Shown one piece after another: positions 34,109-41,980 of a stretch of DNA of 64,000 nucleotides. Below the pieces are notes generated by a model. The model did no database searches, was not told the origin of the DNA, and saw only the letters and a list, made by a program, of their open reading frames with translations. The DNA is from Homoserinimonas sp044769865 (GTDB lineage: Bacteria > Actinomycetota > Actinomycetes > Actinomycetales > Microbacteriaceae): positions 1,736,001-1,800,000 of the forward strand of contig NZ_JBIZWA010000001.1 of assembly GCF_044769865.1 (NCBI RefSeq), read 5' to 3'. The translations under genes and the position numbers were made by a program. How positions within the stretch are numbered: the first letter of the stretch is position 1; each line of letters begins with the position of its first letter.

Positions 34109-35830
34109 CTAGGCGATGAGGTCGCGCACAGCCTGTTCGAGCTCCTTCACGACCGCCTCGGCAGCCGCGCGACGCATGTCGACGTCACCGTCGAACACGG
34201 CCGCGTCGATGTAGGCCTTGAGCTTGGGCTCGGTGCCACTGGGTCGCACGATCACGCGCGACCCGCCCGCGAGGTTGATGCGCAGTATGTCGCTCGGCGG
34301 GAACGCGCCGATGCCCTCCGCGTAGTCGTCGATCGAGTCGACGACGTGCGTGCCGAGCGCCCGCGGCGGTTCATTGCGCAGTCGCGCCATGATGTCTGCG
34401 ATGACGCTCGTGTCGGTGACACGTAGCGACACCTGCGAGGAGGCGAAGGTGCCGAACTCGCGGTCGAGCCGCGCCTGGTGCTCCTCGATGTTGGTGCCGG
34501 CGTCGGCCAGGTCCGACACGAGGCCGAGGAAGTCGAGCGCGGCCGAGATACCGTCCTTGTCGCGCACCTTGCCTGGGTCGACGAGGTAGCCGAGGGCCTC
34601 CTCATAGCCGAAGGCGAGGTCGTCGACGCGCGAGACCCACTTGAAGCCCGTCAGGGTGTCGGCGTAGTCGAGCCCGTAGTGCTGCGCGATATGGCGCAGG
34701 GCAGGGCTGCTGACGACGGATGCCGCGAGGGCGCTCTTCTCGCCCGACGCCGCCAGCCGTTCCGCCGCTCGCCAGCCGAGCAGCGCGCCCACCTCGTTGC
34801 CGCTGAGCCTGCGCCATCCGTCAGCCTCGGGAACCGCGACGGCCAAGCGGTCGGCGTCGGGGTCGTTCGCGATGATGAGGTCGGCACCCACCTCGCTTGC
34901 CTTCGCGTAGGCAAGGTCCATGGCGCCGGGTTCCTCAGGGTTGGGGAACGCGACCGTGGGGAACGTGCCGTCGGGCTGCGCCTGCTCCTCGACGAGCACG
35001 GGCTCAGGGAAGCCCGCGGCGAGGAAGACGCGGCGGGCAACCTCGAGGCCGACGCCGTGCATCGCCGTATAGACGTAGCGGAGGGGCGCGGCCTTCCGCG
35101 GGGCGAGTTCGACCGTGCGCCGCACATACTCGTCGACGACCTCGTCGTCCGCCGTGACGTAGGCGGTCGAGCGGGGCAGGGCGTCGATCGTTCGCTCGCT
35201 CGCGATGCGGCTGATGTGGGCCTCGATCTCGGCGTCGGCAGGGGAGACGATCTGCGAGCCCTGCGACTCGCCGCCCAGGTAGACCTTGTAGCCGTTGTCG
35301 CGCGGCGGGTTGTGGGAGGCGGTGACCATGACGCCAGCGCTCGCGTCGAAATGCCGCACGGCGAACGCGAGAACGGGGGTCGGCAGCATGCGGGGCAGCA
35401 GGATGGCGCGCACGCCCGCGCCCGTCATGATCTCGGCGGTGTCGCGCGCAAAGACGTCGGAGTTCTTGCGACCGTCGTAGCCGATCACGACCGAGGGCTC
35501 GTCGTTGTGGCCGAGGAGGTACGCGGCGAGGCCGGCGGCCGCCTGTGAGACGAGCACGCGGTTCATGCGGTTCGGCCCTGCGGCGAGCTCGCCGCGGAGG
35601 CCGGCGGTGCCGAAGACGAGCCGGGCGTCGAAGCGGTCACGAAGGCCCGCGATCGCCTCGGCGTCACCAGCACGGGCAGCCTTGATGAGCCCGTCGAGCT
35701 CGGCCCGCGTCTCGTCATCCGGGTCCTGGTTGCGCCACGCGGATGCCGCGGCGATGACATCCTTCTCCGGGCGCAGCTCCTCGCCAGCCTCGTCGACGTC
35801 GCCCGGCACCTCGTCGCGCTGGGCACTCAC
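34109..35830 (-). CDS. Phosphohexomutase (phosphomannomutase/phosphoglucomutase family)
   Basis: The 573-residue protein of the alpha-D-phosphohexomutase superfamily carries the phospho-Ser in VMVTASHNPPRDNGYKVYLGG, the metal loop IIANDPDADRLAVAVP, and the C-terminal phosphate-binding RVIVRPSGTEPKLKAYI. Its length and style match actinobacterial PMM/PGM-like enzymes, which may also act on deoxyribose or ribose phosphates (phosphopentomutase-like). That role would suit this salvage neighbourhood, as its GTG start overlaps the PNP stop (GTGA). The substrate cannot be fixed from sequence alone. Confidence 0.88.
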   Translation of the reverse strand: MSAQRDEVPGDVDEAGEELRPEKDVIAAASAWRNQDPDDETRAELDGLIKAARAGDAEAIAGLRDRFDARLVFGTAGLRGELAAGPNRMNRVLVSQAAAGLAAYLLGHNDEPSVVIGYDGRKNSDVFARDTAEIMTGAGVRAILLPRMLPTPVLAFAVRHFDASAGVMVTASHNPPRDNGYKVYLGGESQGSQIVSPADAEIEAHISRIASERTIDALPRSTAYVTADDEVVDEYVRRTVELAPRKAAPLRYVYTAMHGVGLEVARRVFLAAGFPEPVLVEEQAQPDGTFPTVAFPNPEEPGAMDLAYAKASEVGADLIIANDPDADRLAVAVPEADGWRRLSGNEVGALLGWRAAERLAASGEKSALAASVVSSPALRHIAQHYGLDYADTLTGFKWVSRVDDLAFGYEEALGYLVDPGKVRDKDGISAALDFLGLVSDLADAGTNIEEHQARLDREFGTFASSQVSLRVTDTSVIADIMARLRNEPPRALGTHVVDSIDDYAEGIGAFPPSDILRINLAGGSRVIVRPSGTEPKLKAYIDAAVFDGDVDMRRAAAEAVVKELEQAVRDLIA

Positions 35831-36684
35831 AGCGCGCTCACGATCTGCGCAAGGAGGCGGCTGATGACGGGCTCGGCGGCGCGGCCGGCCTCGATGACCT
35901 CCTCGTGGCTGAGGGGGGTCGACTGGATGCCCGCGGCGAGGTTCGTGATGAGGGACATTCCGAGCACCTCCATCCCCGCCTGGCGGGCCGCGATGGCCTC
36001 GAGGGCGGTCGACATACCGACGATGTGGCCGCCGATCGCCTTCGCCATCTGCACCTCGGCGGGGGTCTCGTAGTGGGGGCCGCGGAACTGGCAGTAGACG
36101 CCCTCGTCGAGGCTTGCGTCGATGCCCTTCGCGAGTTCCCGCAGGCGCGCCGAGTAGAGGTCGGTCAGGTCGATGAAGGTCGCACCCTCGAGCGGCGAAT
36201 CCGCAGTGAGGTTGATGTGATCGCTGATGAGCACCGGCGTGCCGGGAGTCCAGTGCTCCTTGATGCCGCCGGCGCCGTTCGTGAGGATCATGGTCGTCGC
36301 GCCCGTCGCCGCGGCGGTTCGCACGCTGTGCACGACGCGGCGCACCCCGTGGCCCTCGTAGTAGTGCGTGCGCGCGCCGATCACGAGCGCCCGCTTTCCG
36401 CTCGGCAGGAGCACGGAGCGCAGCGAGCCCACGTGACCCTCGAGCGCCGGGCGGCTGAAGCCCGTGACATCCGTCGCTGGAATCGTGGCGGTCGTCTCGC
36501 CGATGAGGTCGGCGGCCTTCGCCCAGCCGCTGCCGAGCGTGAGGGCGATGTCGTGGCGTTCGACGCCCGTGAGCCGCGCGATGTCTGCTGCGGCGGCGGC
36601 GGCAACCTCGAAGGGGTCCGTTGCCGGGTCGTCGAGGGGGTGGCTCTGAGTGATCTGGCTCTGAGTGATCGGCTCACGTGTCAT
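35827..36684 (-). CDS. Purine-nucleoside phosphorylase (trimeric type)
   Basis: The 285-residue enzyme cleaves inosine and guanosine with phosphate. Family motifs are IALTLGSGWAKAADLIG (phosphate loop), GARTHYYEGHGVRRVVHSVR, LTNGAGGIKEHWTPGTPVLISDHINLT and QFRGPHYETPAEVQMA, then GMSTALEAIAARQAGMEVLGMSLITN. The N-terminus has a 15-bp tandem duplication giving ITQSQ-ITQSH. TAGAGT lies 6 bp before the ATG. It works downstream of add. Confidence 0.94.
   Translation of the reverse strand: MTREPITQSQITQSHPLDDPATDPFEVAAAAAADIARLTGVERHDIALTLGSGWAKAADLIGETTATIPATDVTGFSRPALEGHVGSLRSVLLPSGKRALVIGARTHYYEGHGVRRVVHSVRTAAATGATTMILTNGAGGIKEHWTPGTPVLISDHINLTADSPLEGATFIDLTDLYSARLRELAKGIDASLDEGVYCQFRGPHYETPAEVQMAKAIGGHIVGMSTALEAIAARQAGMEVLGMSLITNLAAGIQSTPLSHEEVIEAGRAAEPVISRLLAQIVSAL
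36641..36670 (-). repeat. Perfect 15-bp tandem duplication in the PNP gene
   Basis: TGGCTCTGAGTGATC occurs twice in a row and encodes a duplicated ITQSQ/ITQSH in the N-terminal tail, ahead of the enzyme fold. It is probably neutral. Confidence 0.85.
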
Positions 36685-36690
36685 CCGACC

Positions 36691-36696
36691 ACTCTA
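36691..36696 (-). promoter_or_regulatory. Putative -10 (TAGAGT) of the PNP gene
   Basis: TAGAGT on the minus strand ends 6 bp before the ATG, matching the leaderless spacing found elsewhere in the window. Confidence 0.45.
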
Positions 36697-36786
36697 TTGC
36701 GGAGCAGGGCGCCCGGGTGGATGCCCGCTGCGGAGTTCCTGTCGCTTTCACATGGAATGTTCGGAAGGTGCGAGAGAATGTTTGTC

Positions 36787-38223
36787 ATGGCCGACAAATT
36801 CGAGCGCAAGCACAGGATCGCGATCATTGGGGGAGGCCCAGGAGGGTTCGAGGCAGCGCTCGCGGGGGCCCAGCTCGGCGCGGAGGTCACGCTCGTCGAG
36901 CGGGTCGGTGTCGGCGGCAGCGCCGTGCTGACGGATGTCGTGCCCAGCAAGACCCTCATCGCGACGGCCGAGGCGGCCAACGCGATCGGCGAGGCGGGCG
37001 ACCTCGGCGTGCAGTTCTTCGCGCGCGGCGAGTCGGGGCGGCCGGTGCGGCCCGAGATCGCCGTCAACCTTCGTGCTGTCAACCAGCGACTCCTGCGCCT
37101 TGCTCGCCAGCAGTCCGAGGACATGCGCTCGCAGCTCACCCGCGCCGGCGTCACGATCGTGCAGGGCGACGGGCGCCTCGACGGGCCGAGCCGCGTCGTC
37201 GTCTCGGCCGGGTCGGGCAAGTCGCGCAAGGACTTCGACGAGATCGAGGCCGACACGATCGTCGTCTCGACCGGATCGCATCCGCGCGTGCTCGACAGCG
37301 CCAAGCCAGACGGCGAACGCATCCTCACCTGGACGCAGCTGTACTCGATCGACACCATCCCCGAGCACCTCATCGTCGTCGGCTCCGGCGTCACGGGTGC
37401 CGAGTTCGCCTCCGCCTACCGTGCCCTCGGCGCCGAGGTCACCCTCATCTCGAGCCGCGACATGGTGCTGCCGGGTGAGGACGCGGATGCCGCGCGCGTC
37501 ATCGAAGACGTCTTCACCCGCAACGGCATGAACGTCATGAACAAGAGCCGTGCCGAGAGCGTCGTGCGCAAGGGTGACACGGTTATCGCGACCCTGACGG
37601 ACGGCCGCACGGTCGAGGGCAGCCACTGCCTCATGGCCGTCGGATCGATCCCCAACACGGCCGGCATCGGCCTCGAGGAGGCCGGCGTGCAGCTGAGCGA
37701 CTCGGGGCACATCCGGGTCAACCGTGTCGCCCGCACCTCCGTGCCGAACATCTACGCGGCCGGTGACTGCAGCGGGTTCCTGCCCCTCGCATCCGTCGCC
37801 TCGATGCAGGGCCGCACCGCCGTCTATCACGCGATGGGCGACGCCGTGAACCCGACCGAGCTGCGCAACGTGACCTCCAACGTCTTCACGCAGCCCGAGA
37901 TCGCGACCGTGGGCTACACGCAGAGTGACATCGAGAGCGGCCTCGTGAAGGCGAGCGTGCACAAGCTTCCGCTCGCGCAGAACCCGCGCGCCAAGATGAT
38001 GGGCATCAAGCACGGCTTCGTGAAGCTCTTCGCTCGCACCAGCACGGGCACGATCGTGGGCGGCGTCGTGGTCGCGCCCCGGGCATCCGAGCTGATCCTG
38101 CCGGTGTCGATCGCGATCGAGCAGCGCCTCACGGTCGACGAGGTCGCGCAGGCCTTCGCCGTCTACCCCTCGCTCTCGGGCAGCATCACCGACGCGGCGC
38201 GAGCCCTCCACATCGTCAACTAG
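36787..38223 (+). CDS. LpdA-like NAD(P)H:quinone oxidoreductase (disulfide-reductase fold without the redox cysteines)
   Basis: The 478-residue flavoprotein has the fold of dihydrolipoamide dehydrogenase. The FAD motif is IAIIGGGPGGFEAALAGAQLG, the NAD motif is LIVVGSGVTGAEFASAYRALG, and the second FAD motif is VPNIYAAGDCSGFLPLASVA. Where the CxxxxC redox pair sits in true disulfide reductases, the sequence reads GGSAVLTDVVPSKTLI, so both cysteines are missing. This matches the mycobacterial LpdA (Rv3303c) type, which reduces quinones. ATG 36787 was chosen because the fold begins there. Confidence 0.88.
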   Translation: MADKFERKHRIAIIGGGPGGFEAALAGAQLGAEVTLVERVGVGGSAVLTDVVPSKTLIATAEAANAIGEAGDLGVQFFARGESGRPVRPEIAVNLRAVNQRLLRLARQQSEDMRSQLTRAGVTIVQGDGRLDGPSRVVVSAGSGKSRKDFDEIEADTIVVSTGSHPRVLDSAKPDGERILTWTQLYSIDTIPEHLIVVGSGVTGAEFASAYRALGAEVTLISSRDMVLPGEDADAARVIEDVFTRNGMNVMNKSRAESVVRKGDTVIATLTDGRTVEGSHCLMAVGSIPNTAGIGLEEAGVQLSDSGHIRVNRVARTSVPNIYAAGDCSGFLPLASVASMQGRTAVYHAMGDAVNPTELRNVTSNVFTQPEIATVGYTQSDIESGLVKASVHKLPLAQNPRAKMMGIKHGFVKLFARTSTGTIVGGVVVAPRASELILPVSIAIEQRLTVDEVAQAFAVYPSLSGSITDAARALHIVN

Positions 38224-38225
38224 GG

Positions 38226-38314
38226 TCTGCTTTCCCAACTCAGGAGTCCCCTTCCCTTTTCAGGAGTCTGGCTTTCCTAATTCAGGAGCTGACCCTTGCT
38301 AACTCAGGAGTTCG
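38226..38314 (+). repeat. Left repeat array of AbiEi/DUF559 locus 3 (four direct units)
   Basis: Four units with the core CAGGAG start at 38241, 38261, 38283 and 38305 (spacing 20, 22 and 22 bp). The best copies read GCTTTCCTAATTCAGGAG and CTTGCTAACTCAGGAG. They occupy the space after the LpdA-like gene stop. The units on the far side of the nuclease gene are in the opposite orientation. Confidence 0.8.
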
Positions 38315-38424
38315 GCCGCTTCGCCGAGAGGAATGGCCCCTTCACAGCACCAGCGGATACGTAGCTCTCACGGTTTCGTTGATGAGCGCGGCCCGGTCAA
38401 CCCGGTCCGGCGCAGCATGGCGCC

Positions 38425-39384
38425 ATGTTCGATCCGGTGGTAATCGTCAACAAGTTCGGCGGCGTCGCGACGCGTGAACAGATCCTGGCAGGCGGATGCT
38501 CGGGCACTGACATCACGCGCGCCGTGCGCTTGGGGCAGCTCCGTCGCATCCGTAGGGCCAGGTATGCCAGTGCGGAGGCATCGCTCGACGCGATCGTGGC
38601 GGCACGTGTCGGCGGGATGCTTGCCGGACCTTCTGCTGCCCGGTCATACGGTCTCTGGGGCGGTCTCGACACGCGGCTCCATGTGAGTGTCGCGGATAAC
38701 GCGTCGCGGCTGCGCACGGTCGTACCCCCGAGCGCTGTCGACCGCGGTGAGCCGCTCACGGGCGACCTCATCCGCCGCGCTGTTCGGCTGCATTGGTTGC
38801 AGGGCGGAGGGGTGCGAGGCCCCGACGTCGAGTGCTGGCGAGTCACGCTGGAAACGAGCCTCAAGCAAGTGGTCGCGTGGTGCGATCCCGAGACTGCGCT
38901 GGCCTGTCTCGACACGGCGATCGAAGTGGGTGGGCTCACGTCTTCGCAGCTCGCCATGATCTTCTCGGATGCCTCGCCCGCCGATCAGGGCCTGGTCGCG
39001 CGGGCGCGTGCGGGGTCACAGTCCGGCACTGAGTCGCTAGCGCGGCAGAGACTTGAATCACTTGGTGTCGAGGTTGAGCAGCAGTTCGAAGTGCCCGGCG
39101 TCGGCCATGTGGATCTTCGGATCGTGGGCTCGAAGGTCGTGATTGAGATCGACAGCAGCTTCCATGACACCCCCGAGGCGAGGGTGGAGGACGCCCGTCG
39201 CAACAGGGAGCTGGTCGCGCAGGGCTATGTTGTGGTGCGTCTGCGCTACGAAGAGGTCGTCGGGGACTGGGAGGGCTGCGTGAGTATTATCTTCTCCTCG
39301 TTGACGCAGGGCGAGGCATCCGTCATTACTCTGCGGTCTGATCAGGGCGAGCCGCTCTCAAGGGGCACTGGACACTATTCCTGA
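38425..39384 (+). CDS. AbiEi-type N-terminal domain / DUF559 (Vsr-like) nuclease protein, intact (locus 3)
   Basis: The 319-residue protein has no frame damage. The N-terminus (about 1-60) is an AbiEi_4-type winged helix, with FGGVATREQILAGG and VRLGQLRRIRRARYAS, then the AbiEi body AGPSAARSYGLWGG. The last 110 residues form a Vsr/DUF559 PD-(D/E)XK nuclease: GHVDLRIVGSKVVIEIDSSF with candidate metal-binding Asp and Glu, then RNRELVAQGYVVVRLRYEEV. AbiEi proteins are antitoxins or repressors in type IV TA systems, but no AbiEii toxin gene is adjacent. The stop codon TGA lies inside the first unit of the right repeat array. Confidence 0.85.
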   Translation: MFDPVVIVNKFGGVATREQILAGGCSGTDITRAVRLGQLRRIRRARYASAEASLDAIVAARVGGMLAGPSAARSYGLWGGLDTRLHVSVADNASRLRTVVPPSAVDRGEPLTGDLIRRAVRLHWLQGGGVRGPDVECWRVTLETSLKQVVAWCDPETALACLDTAIEVGGLTSSQLAMIFSDASPADQGLVARARAGSQSGTESLARQRLESLGVEVEQQFEVPGVGHVDLRIVGSKVVIEIDSSFHDTPEARVEDARRNRELVAQGYVVVRLRYEEVVGDWEGCVSIIFSSLTQGEASVITLRSDQGEPLSRGTGHYS

Positions 39385-39435
39385 GTTGTGAAAGCCAACT
39401 CCTGAGTTGTGAAAGCCAGCTCCTGAGCTGGGTGT
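39380..39435 (-). repeat. Right repeat array of AbiEi/DUF559 locus 3 (three units, inverted relative to the left array)
   Basis: CCTGAG occurs at 39380, 39401 and 39422 (21-bp spacing). In reverse the units read GGCTTTCACAACTCAGGAG twice, plus a shorter copy. This is the left-array consensus in inverted orientation. The array fills the gap between the nuclease stop and the accA stop and supplies the nuclease stop codon. Confidence 0.85.
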
Positions 39436-39436
39436 G

Positions 39437-41188
39437 CTAGACGATGTTGAGGAGGAGATGGCCCGACGAGACCGTCGTGCCGACCTTCGCGTTGATGCCC
39501 TTGACGACGCCGTCCTTGTGCGCGGTGAGGGGCTGCTCCATCTTCATGGCCTCAAGCACGAGCACGAGGTCGCCCTTGACGACGGCATCGCCCTCGTCGA
39601 CCGCGAATTTCACGACCGTCGCCTGCATGGGCGCCTTGACGGAGTCGCCGGTCGCGGTCGCGACTGACCCGCTGACGCCGCGACGCCGCGGGGCGGGCGG
39701 CAGCACGGGCGCGCCCGCGGTGGGGATGACGCGTCCGGGCAGGCTGACCTCGACCCGCTTGCCATCGACCTCGACCGTGACGGCACGGCGTTCAGGGCTG
39801 GGCCCCGCGGTCTCGAGCTCACCGCTCCACGGTTCGAGGGTGTTGTCGAACTCGGTCTCGATCCAGCGCGTGTAGACGCTGAACGGGGACGAGGTGAACG
39901 CCGGGTCGGCCACGATGGCCCGGTGGAAGGGCAGCACGGTCGGCAGGCCGGCGATCTCGAACTCGTCGAGGGCACGGCGGGCACGCTCGAGGGCGTCCTG
40001 CCGGGTCGCGCCCGTGACGATGAGCTTCGCGATCATCGAGTCGAAGGCGCCGCTGATGACGTCGCCCGTCGTGACGCCGCTGTCGACGCGCACACCAGGC
40101 CCGCCGGGGACGCGGAAGACGTGGATGGGCCCGGGGGCGGGCATGAAGCCGCGGCCGGGGTCTTCGCCGTTGATGCGGAACTCGATCGAGTGGCCGTGCG
40201 CAACGGGGTCGTCGTAGTCGAGCACGCCGCCCTCCGCAATGCGGAACTGTTCGCGCACGAGGTCGATGCCGGTGACCTCTTCAGACACCGGATGCTCGAC
40301 CTGCAGTCGCGTGTTCACCTCGAGGAACGAGATGGTGCCGTCCTGCCCGATGAGGAACTCGCAGGTGCCGGCGCCGACGTAGCCGACCTCGCGGAGGATG
40401 GCCTTGGAAGCGTCGTAGAGCAGGCGGTTCTGTTCCTCGCTGAGGAACGGCGCTGGCGCTTCCTCGACGAGCTTCTGGTGGCGACGCTGCAGGGAGCAGT
40501 CGCGCGTGCTGATGACGACGACGTTGCCGTGGGCATCCGCAAGGCACTGGGTCTCGACGTGGCGGGGCTTGTCGAGGTACTTCTCGACGAAGCACTCGCC
40601 GCGACCGAAGGCGGCGATGGCTTCGCGCGTGGCGGAGTCGAAGAGCTCCGGCACCTCTTCGCGCGTGCGGGCGACCTTGAGGCCGCGACCGCCGCCACCG
40701 AAGGCTGCCTTGATCGCGACGGGGAGGCCGTGCTGGTCGACGAAGTCGAGCACCTCATCGGCGCCCGAGACGGGGTTGAGGGTTCCGGGGGCGAGCGGTG
40801 CGCCGACCTTCTCTGCGATGTGCCGCGCGGAGACCTTGTCGCCGAGCTTCTCGATGGCCTCGGGCGAGGGGCCGATCCAGGTGAGCCCTGCGTCGATCAC
40901 GGCGCGGGCGAAGTCGGCGTTCTCGGCGAGGAAGCCGTAGCCGGGGTGCACGGCGTCGGCCCCGGAGCGGCGCGCGACCGACAGGATCTTGGCGATGACG
41001 AGGTAGGTCTCGGCGCTCGTGCTGCCGTCGAGGGAGTACGCCTCGTCCGCGAGTCGCACGTGGCGGGCGTCGCGATCCTGATCGGCGTAGACGGCGACGG
41101 AGGCGAGCCCCGCGTCTTTCGCTGCCCTGATGATGCGTACGGCGATCTCGCCTCGATTGGCGATGAGGACCTTCGAAATGCGGGGCAT
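39437..41188 (-). CDS. Acyl-CoA carboxylase alpha subunit (biotin carboxylase + biotin carboxyl carrier)
   Basis: The 583-residue fusion is typical of actinobacterial acetyl/propionyl-CoA carboxylases. The biotin carboxylase part starts KVLIANRGEIAVRIIRAA. It has the ATP loop KAAFGGGGRGLKVA, and catalytic FLEVNTRLQVEHPVSEEVTG. The C-terminal carrier domain has the biotinylated Lys in LEAMKMEQPL. It carboxylates biotin for the carboxyltransferase encoded at 46887. TAGGCT lies 8 bp before the ATG with no ribosome binding site. Confidence 0.96.
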   Translation of the reverse strand: MPRISKVLIANRGEIAVRIIRAAKDAGLASVAVYADQDRDARHVRLADEAYSLDGSTSAETYLVIAKILSVARRSGADAVHPGYGFLAENADFARAVIDAGLTWIGPSPEAIEKLGDKVSARHIAEKVGAPLAPGTLNPVSGADEVLDFVDQHGLPVAIKAAFGGGGRGLKVARTREEVPELFDSATREAIAAFGRGECFVEKYLDKPRHVETQCLADAHGNVVVISTRDCSLQRRHQKLVEEAPAPFLSEEQNRLLYDASKAILREVGYVGAGTCEFLIGQDGTISFLEVNTRLQVEHPVSEEVTGIDLVREQFRIAEGGVLDYDDPVAHGHSIEFRINGEDPGRGFMPAPGPIHVFRVPGGPGVRVDSGVTTGDVISGAFDSMIAKLIVTGATRQDALERARRALDEFEIAGLPTVLPFHRAIVADPAFTSSPFSVYTRWIETEFDNTLEPWSGELETAGPSPERRAVTVEVDGKRVEVSLPGRVIPTAGAPVLPPAPRRRGVSGSVATATGDSVKAPMQATVVKFAVDEGDAVVKGDLVLVLEAMKMEQPLTAHKDGVVKGINAKVGTTVSSGHLLLNIV

Positions 41189-41196
41189 AGTTGCTT

Positions 41197-41202
41197 AGCC
41201 TA
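41197..41202 (-). promoter_or_regulatory. Putative -10 (TAGGCT) of the biotin carboxylase gene
   Basis: TAGGCT on the minus strand ends 8 bp before ATG 41188, at leaderless-type spacing. Confidence 0.4.
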
Positions 41203-41282
41203 TTCGCCCTCCGGGCCGCATTTTTAGATACACACGACAAAAATCACGGATGCTTTCGCAGCCATGTTCACAAGCGGTGCGG

Positions 41283-41957
41283 TCAGCGGTTCCAGAGGCG
41301 GTGCCACTCGACGCCGAAGCCTTCGCGCAGGAGGCTGCGGAGTGCGGGCACGGAGAGGCCGATGACGGTGCTCGGATGCCCGTCGATCGTGCGGATGTAG
41401 GCCTGGCCGCGGCTGTCGATCGTGAATGCGCCCGCGACCGAGAGCGGCTCGCGTGTCGCGATGTAGGCGTCGATCTCGGTGTCGGTCACGTCGTCGGCGA
41501 ACTCGACGACGGCATCCTCGACCCGGCCGACACCGAGTCCCGGCACGCCGCCGCGGTGGTCGATGAGCCAGTGGCCGGAGTGCAGCACACCGCGACGGCC
41601 GCGCATGGCCTTCCAGCGCTCGCGCGCGACCTCATCCCGGTGCGGCTTGCCGTGCACGACGTCGTCGATCTCGAAGGCGCTGTCTCCGCCCAGGATGAAG
41701 CCGTCGATGGGCTCACCCTCGACGAGGCGTCCGACGACGGCCTCTGCCTTGGCGCGCGCGAGTTCTCCGACCATCTCGGCCGCGCTCAACGGTCCCCGCG
41801 ACGACGTCAGCGACTCGACGAGCGCATCCTCGTCGACGCCGGGGCTGATGAGTCCGGCAGGTTCCACGCCGGCCGCCCGCAGCGTCGCGAGGCGCGCGGG
41901 GGAGGTCGAGGCGAGGTAGAGCCGCACCGGGGCGTCGTCTGCTCGGCGCTCTGGCAT
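41283..41957 (-). CDS. Maf family nucleotide pyrophosphatase
   Basis: The 224-residue Maf protein hydrolyses non-canonical or modified nucleoside triphosphates to monophosphates. Conserved parts are LYLASTSPARLATLRAAGV at the start, the Glu/Lys/Asp set in AKAEAVV, ILGGDSAFEIDDVVHGKPHR, and the late DSRGQAYIRTIDGHPSTVIGL. The divergent methyltransferase gene starts only 23 bp away, and TAGGAG lies 7 bp before this ATG, so the two promoters overlap. Confidence 0.93.
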   Translation of the reverse strand: MPERRADDAPVRLYLASTSPARLATLRAAGVEPAGLISPGVDEDALVESLTSSRGPLSAAEMVGELARAKAEAVVGRLVEGEPIDGFILGGDSAFEIDDVVHGKPHRDEVARERWKAMRGRRGVLHSGHWLIDHRGGVPGLGVGRVEDAVVEFADDVTDTEIDAYIATREPLSVAGAFTIDSRGQAYIRTIDGHPSTVIGLSVPALRSLLREGFGVEWHRLWNR

Positions 41958-41964
41958 CTGTGGG

Positions 41965-41974
41965 CTCCTATGCT
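41965..41974. promoter_or_regulatory. Overlapping divergent -10 elements between maf and the TrmA-family gene
   Basis: TAGGAG (minus, 41965-41970) serves the maf ATG and TATGCT (plus, 41969-41974) serves ATG 41981. They share two bases, and each -35 would lie inside the other gene. Confidence 0.45.
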
Positions 41975-41980
41975 CGAGGG

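Noticed and set aside
38226..38314. Regularly spaced repeats that could be mistaken for a CRISPR array
   Set aside because: The spacing is only 20-22 bp with units touching each other, leaving no spacers of CRISPR length, and no cas gene is near.
38425..39384. Assignment of the intact AbiEi/DUF559 gene as half of a type IV toxin-antitoxin pair
   Set aside because: No AbiEii nucleotidyltransferase toxin gene is adjacent; the neighbours are an LpdA-like gene and accA, both housekeeping.
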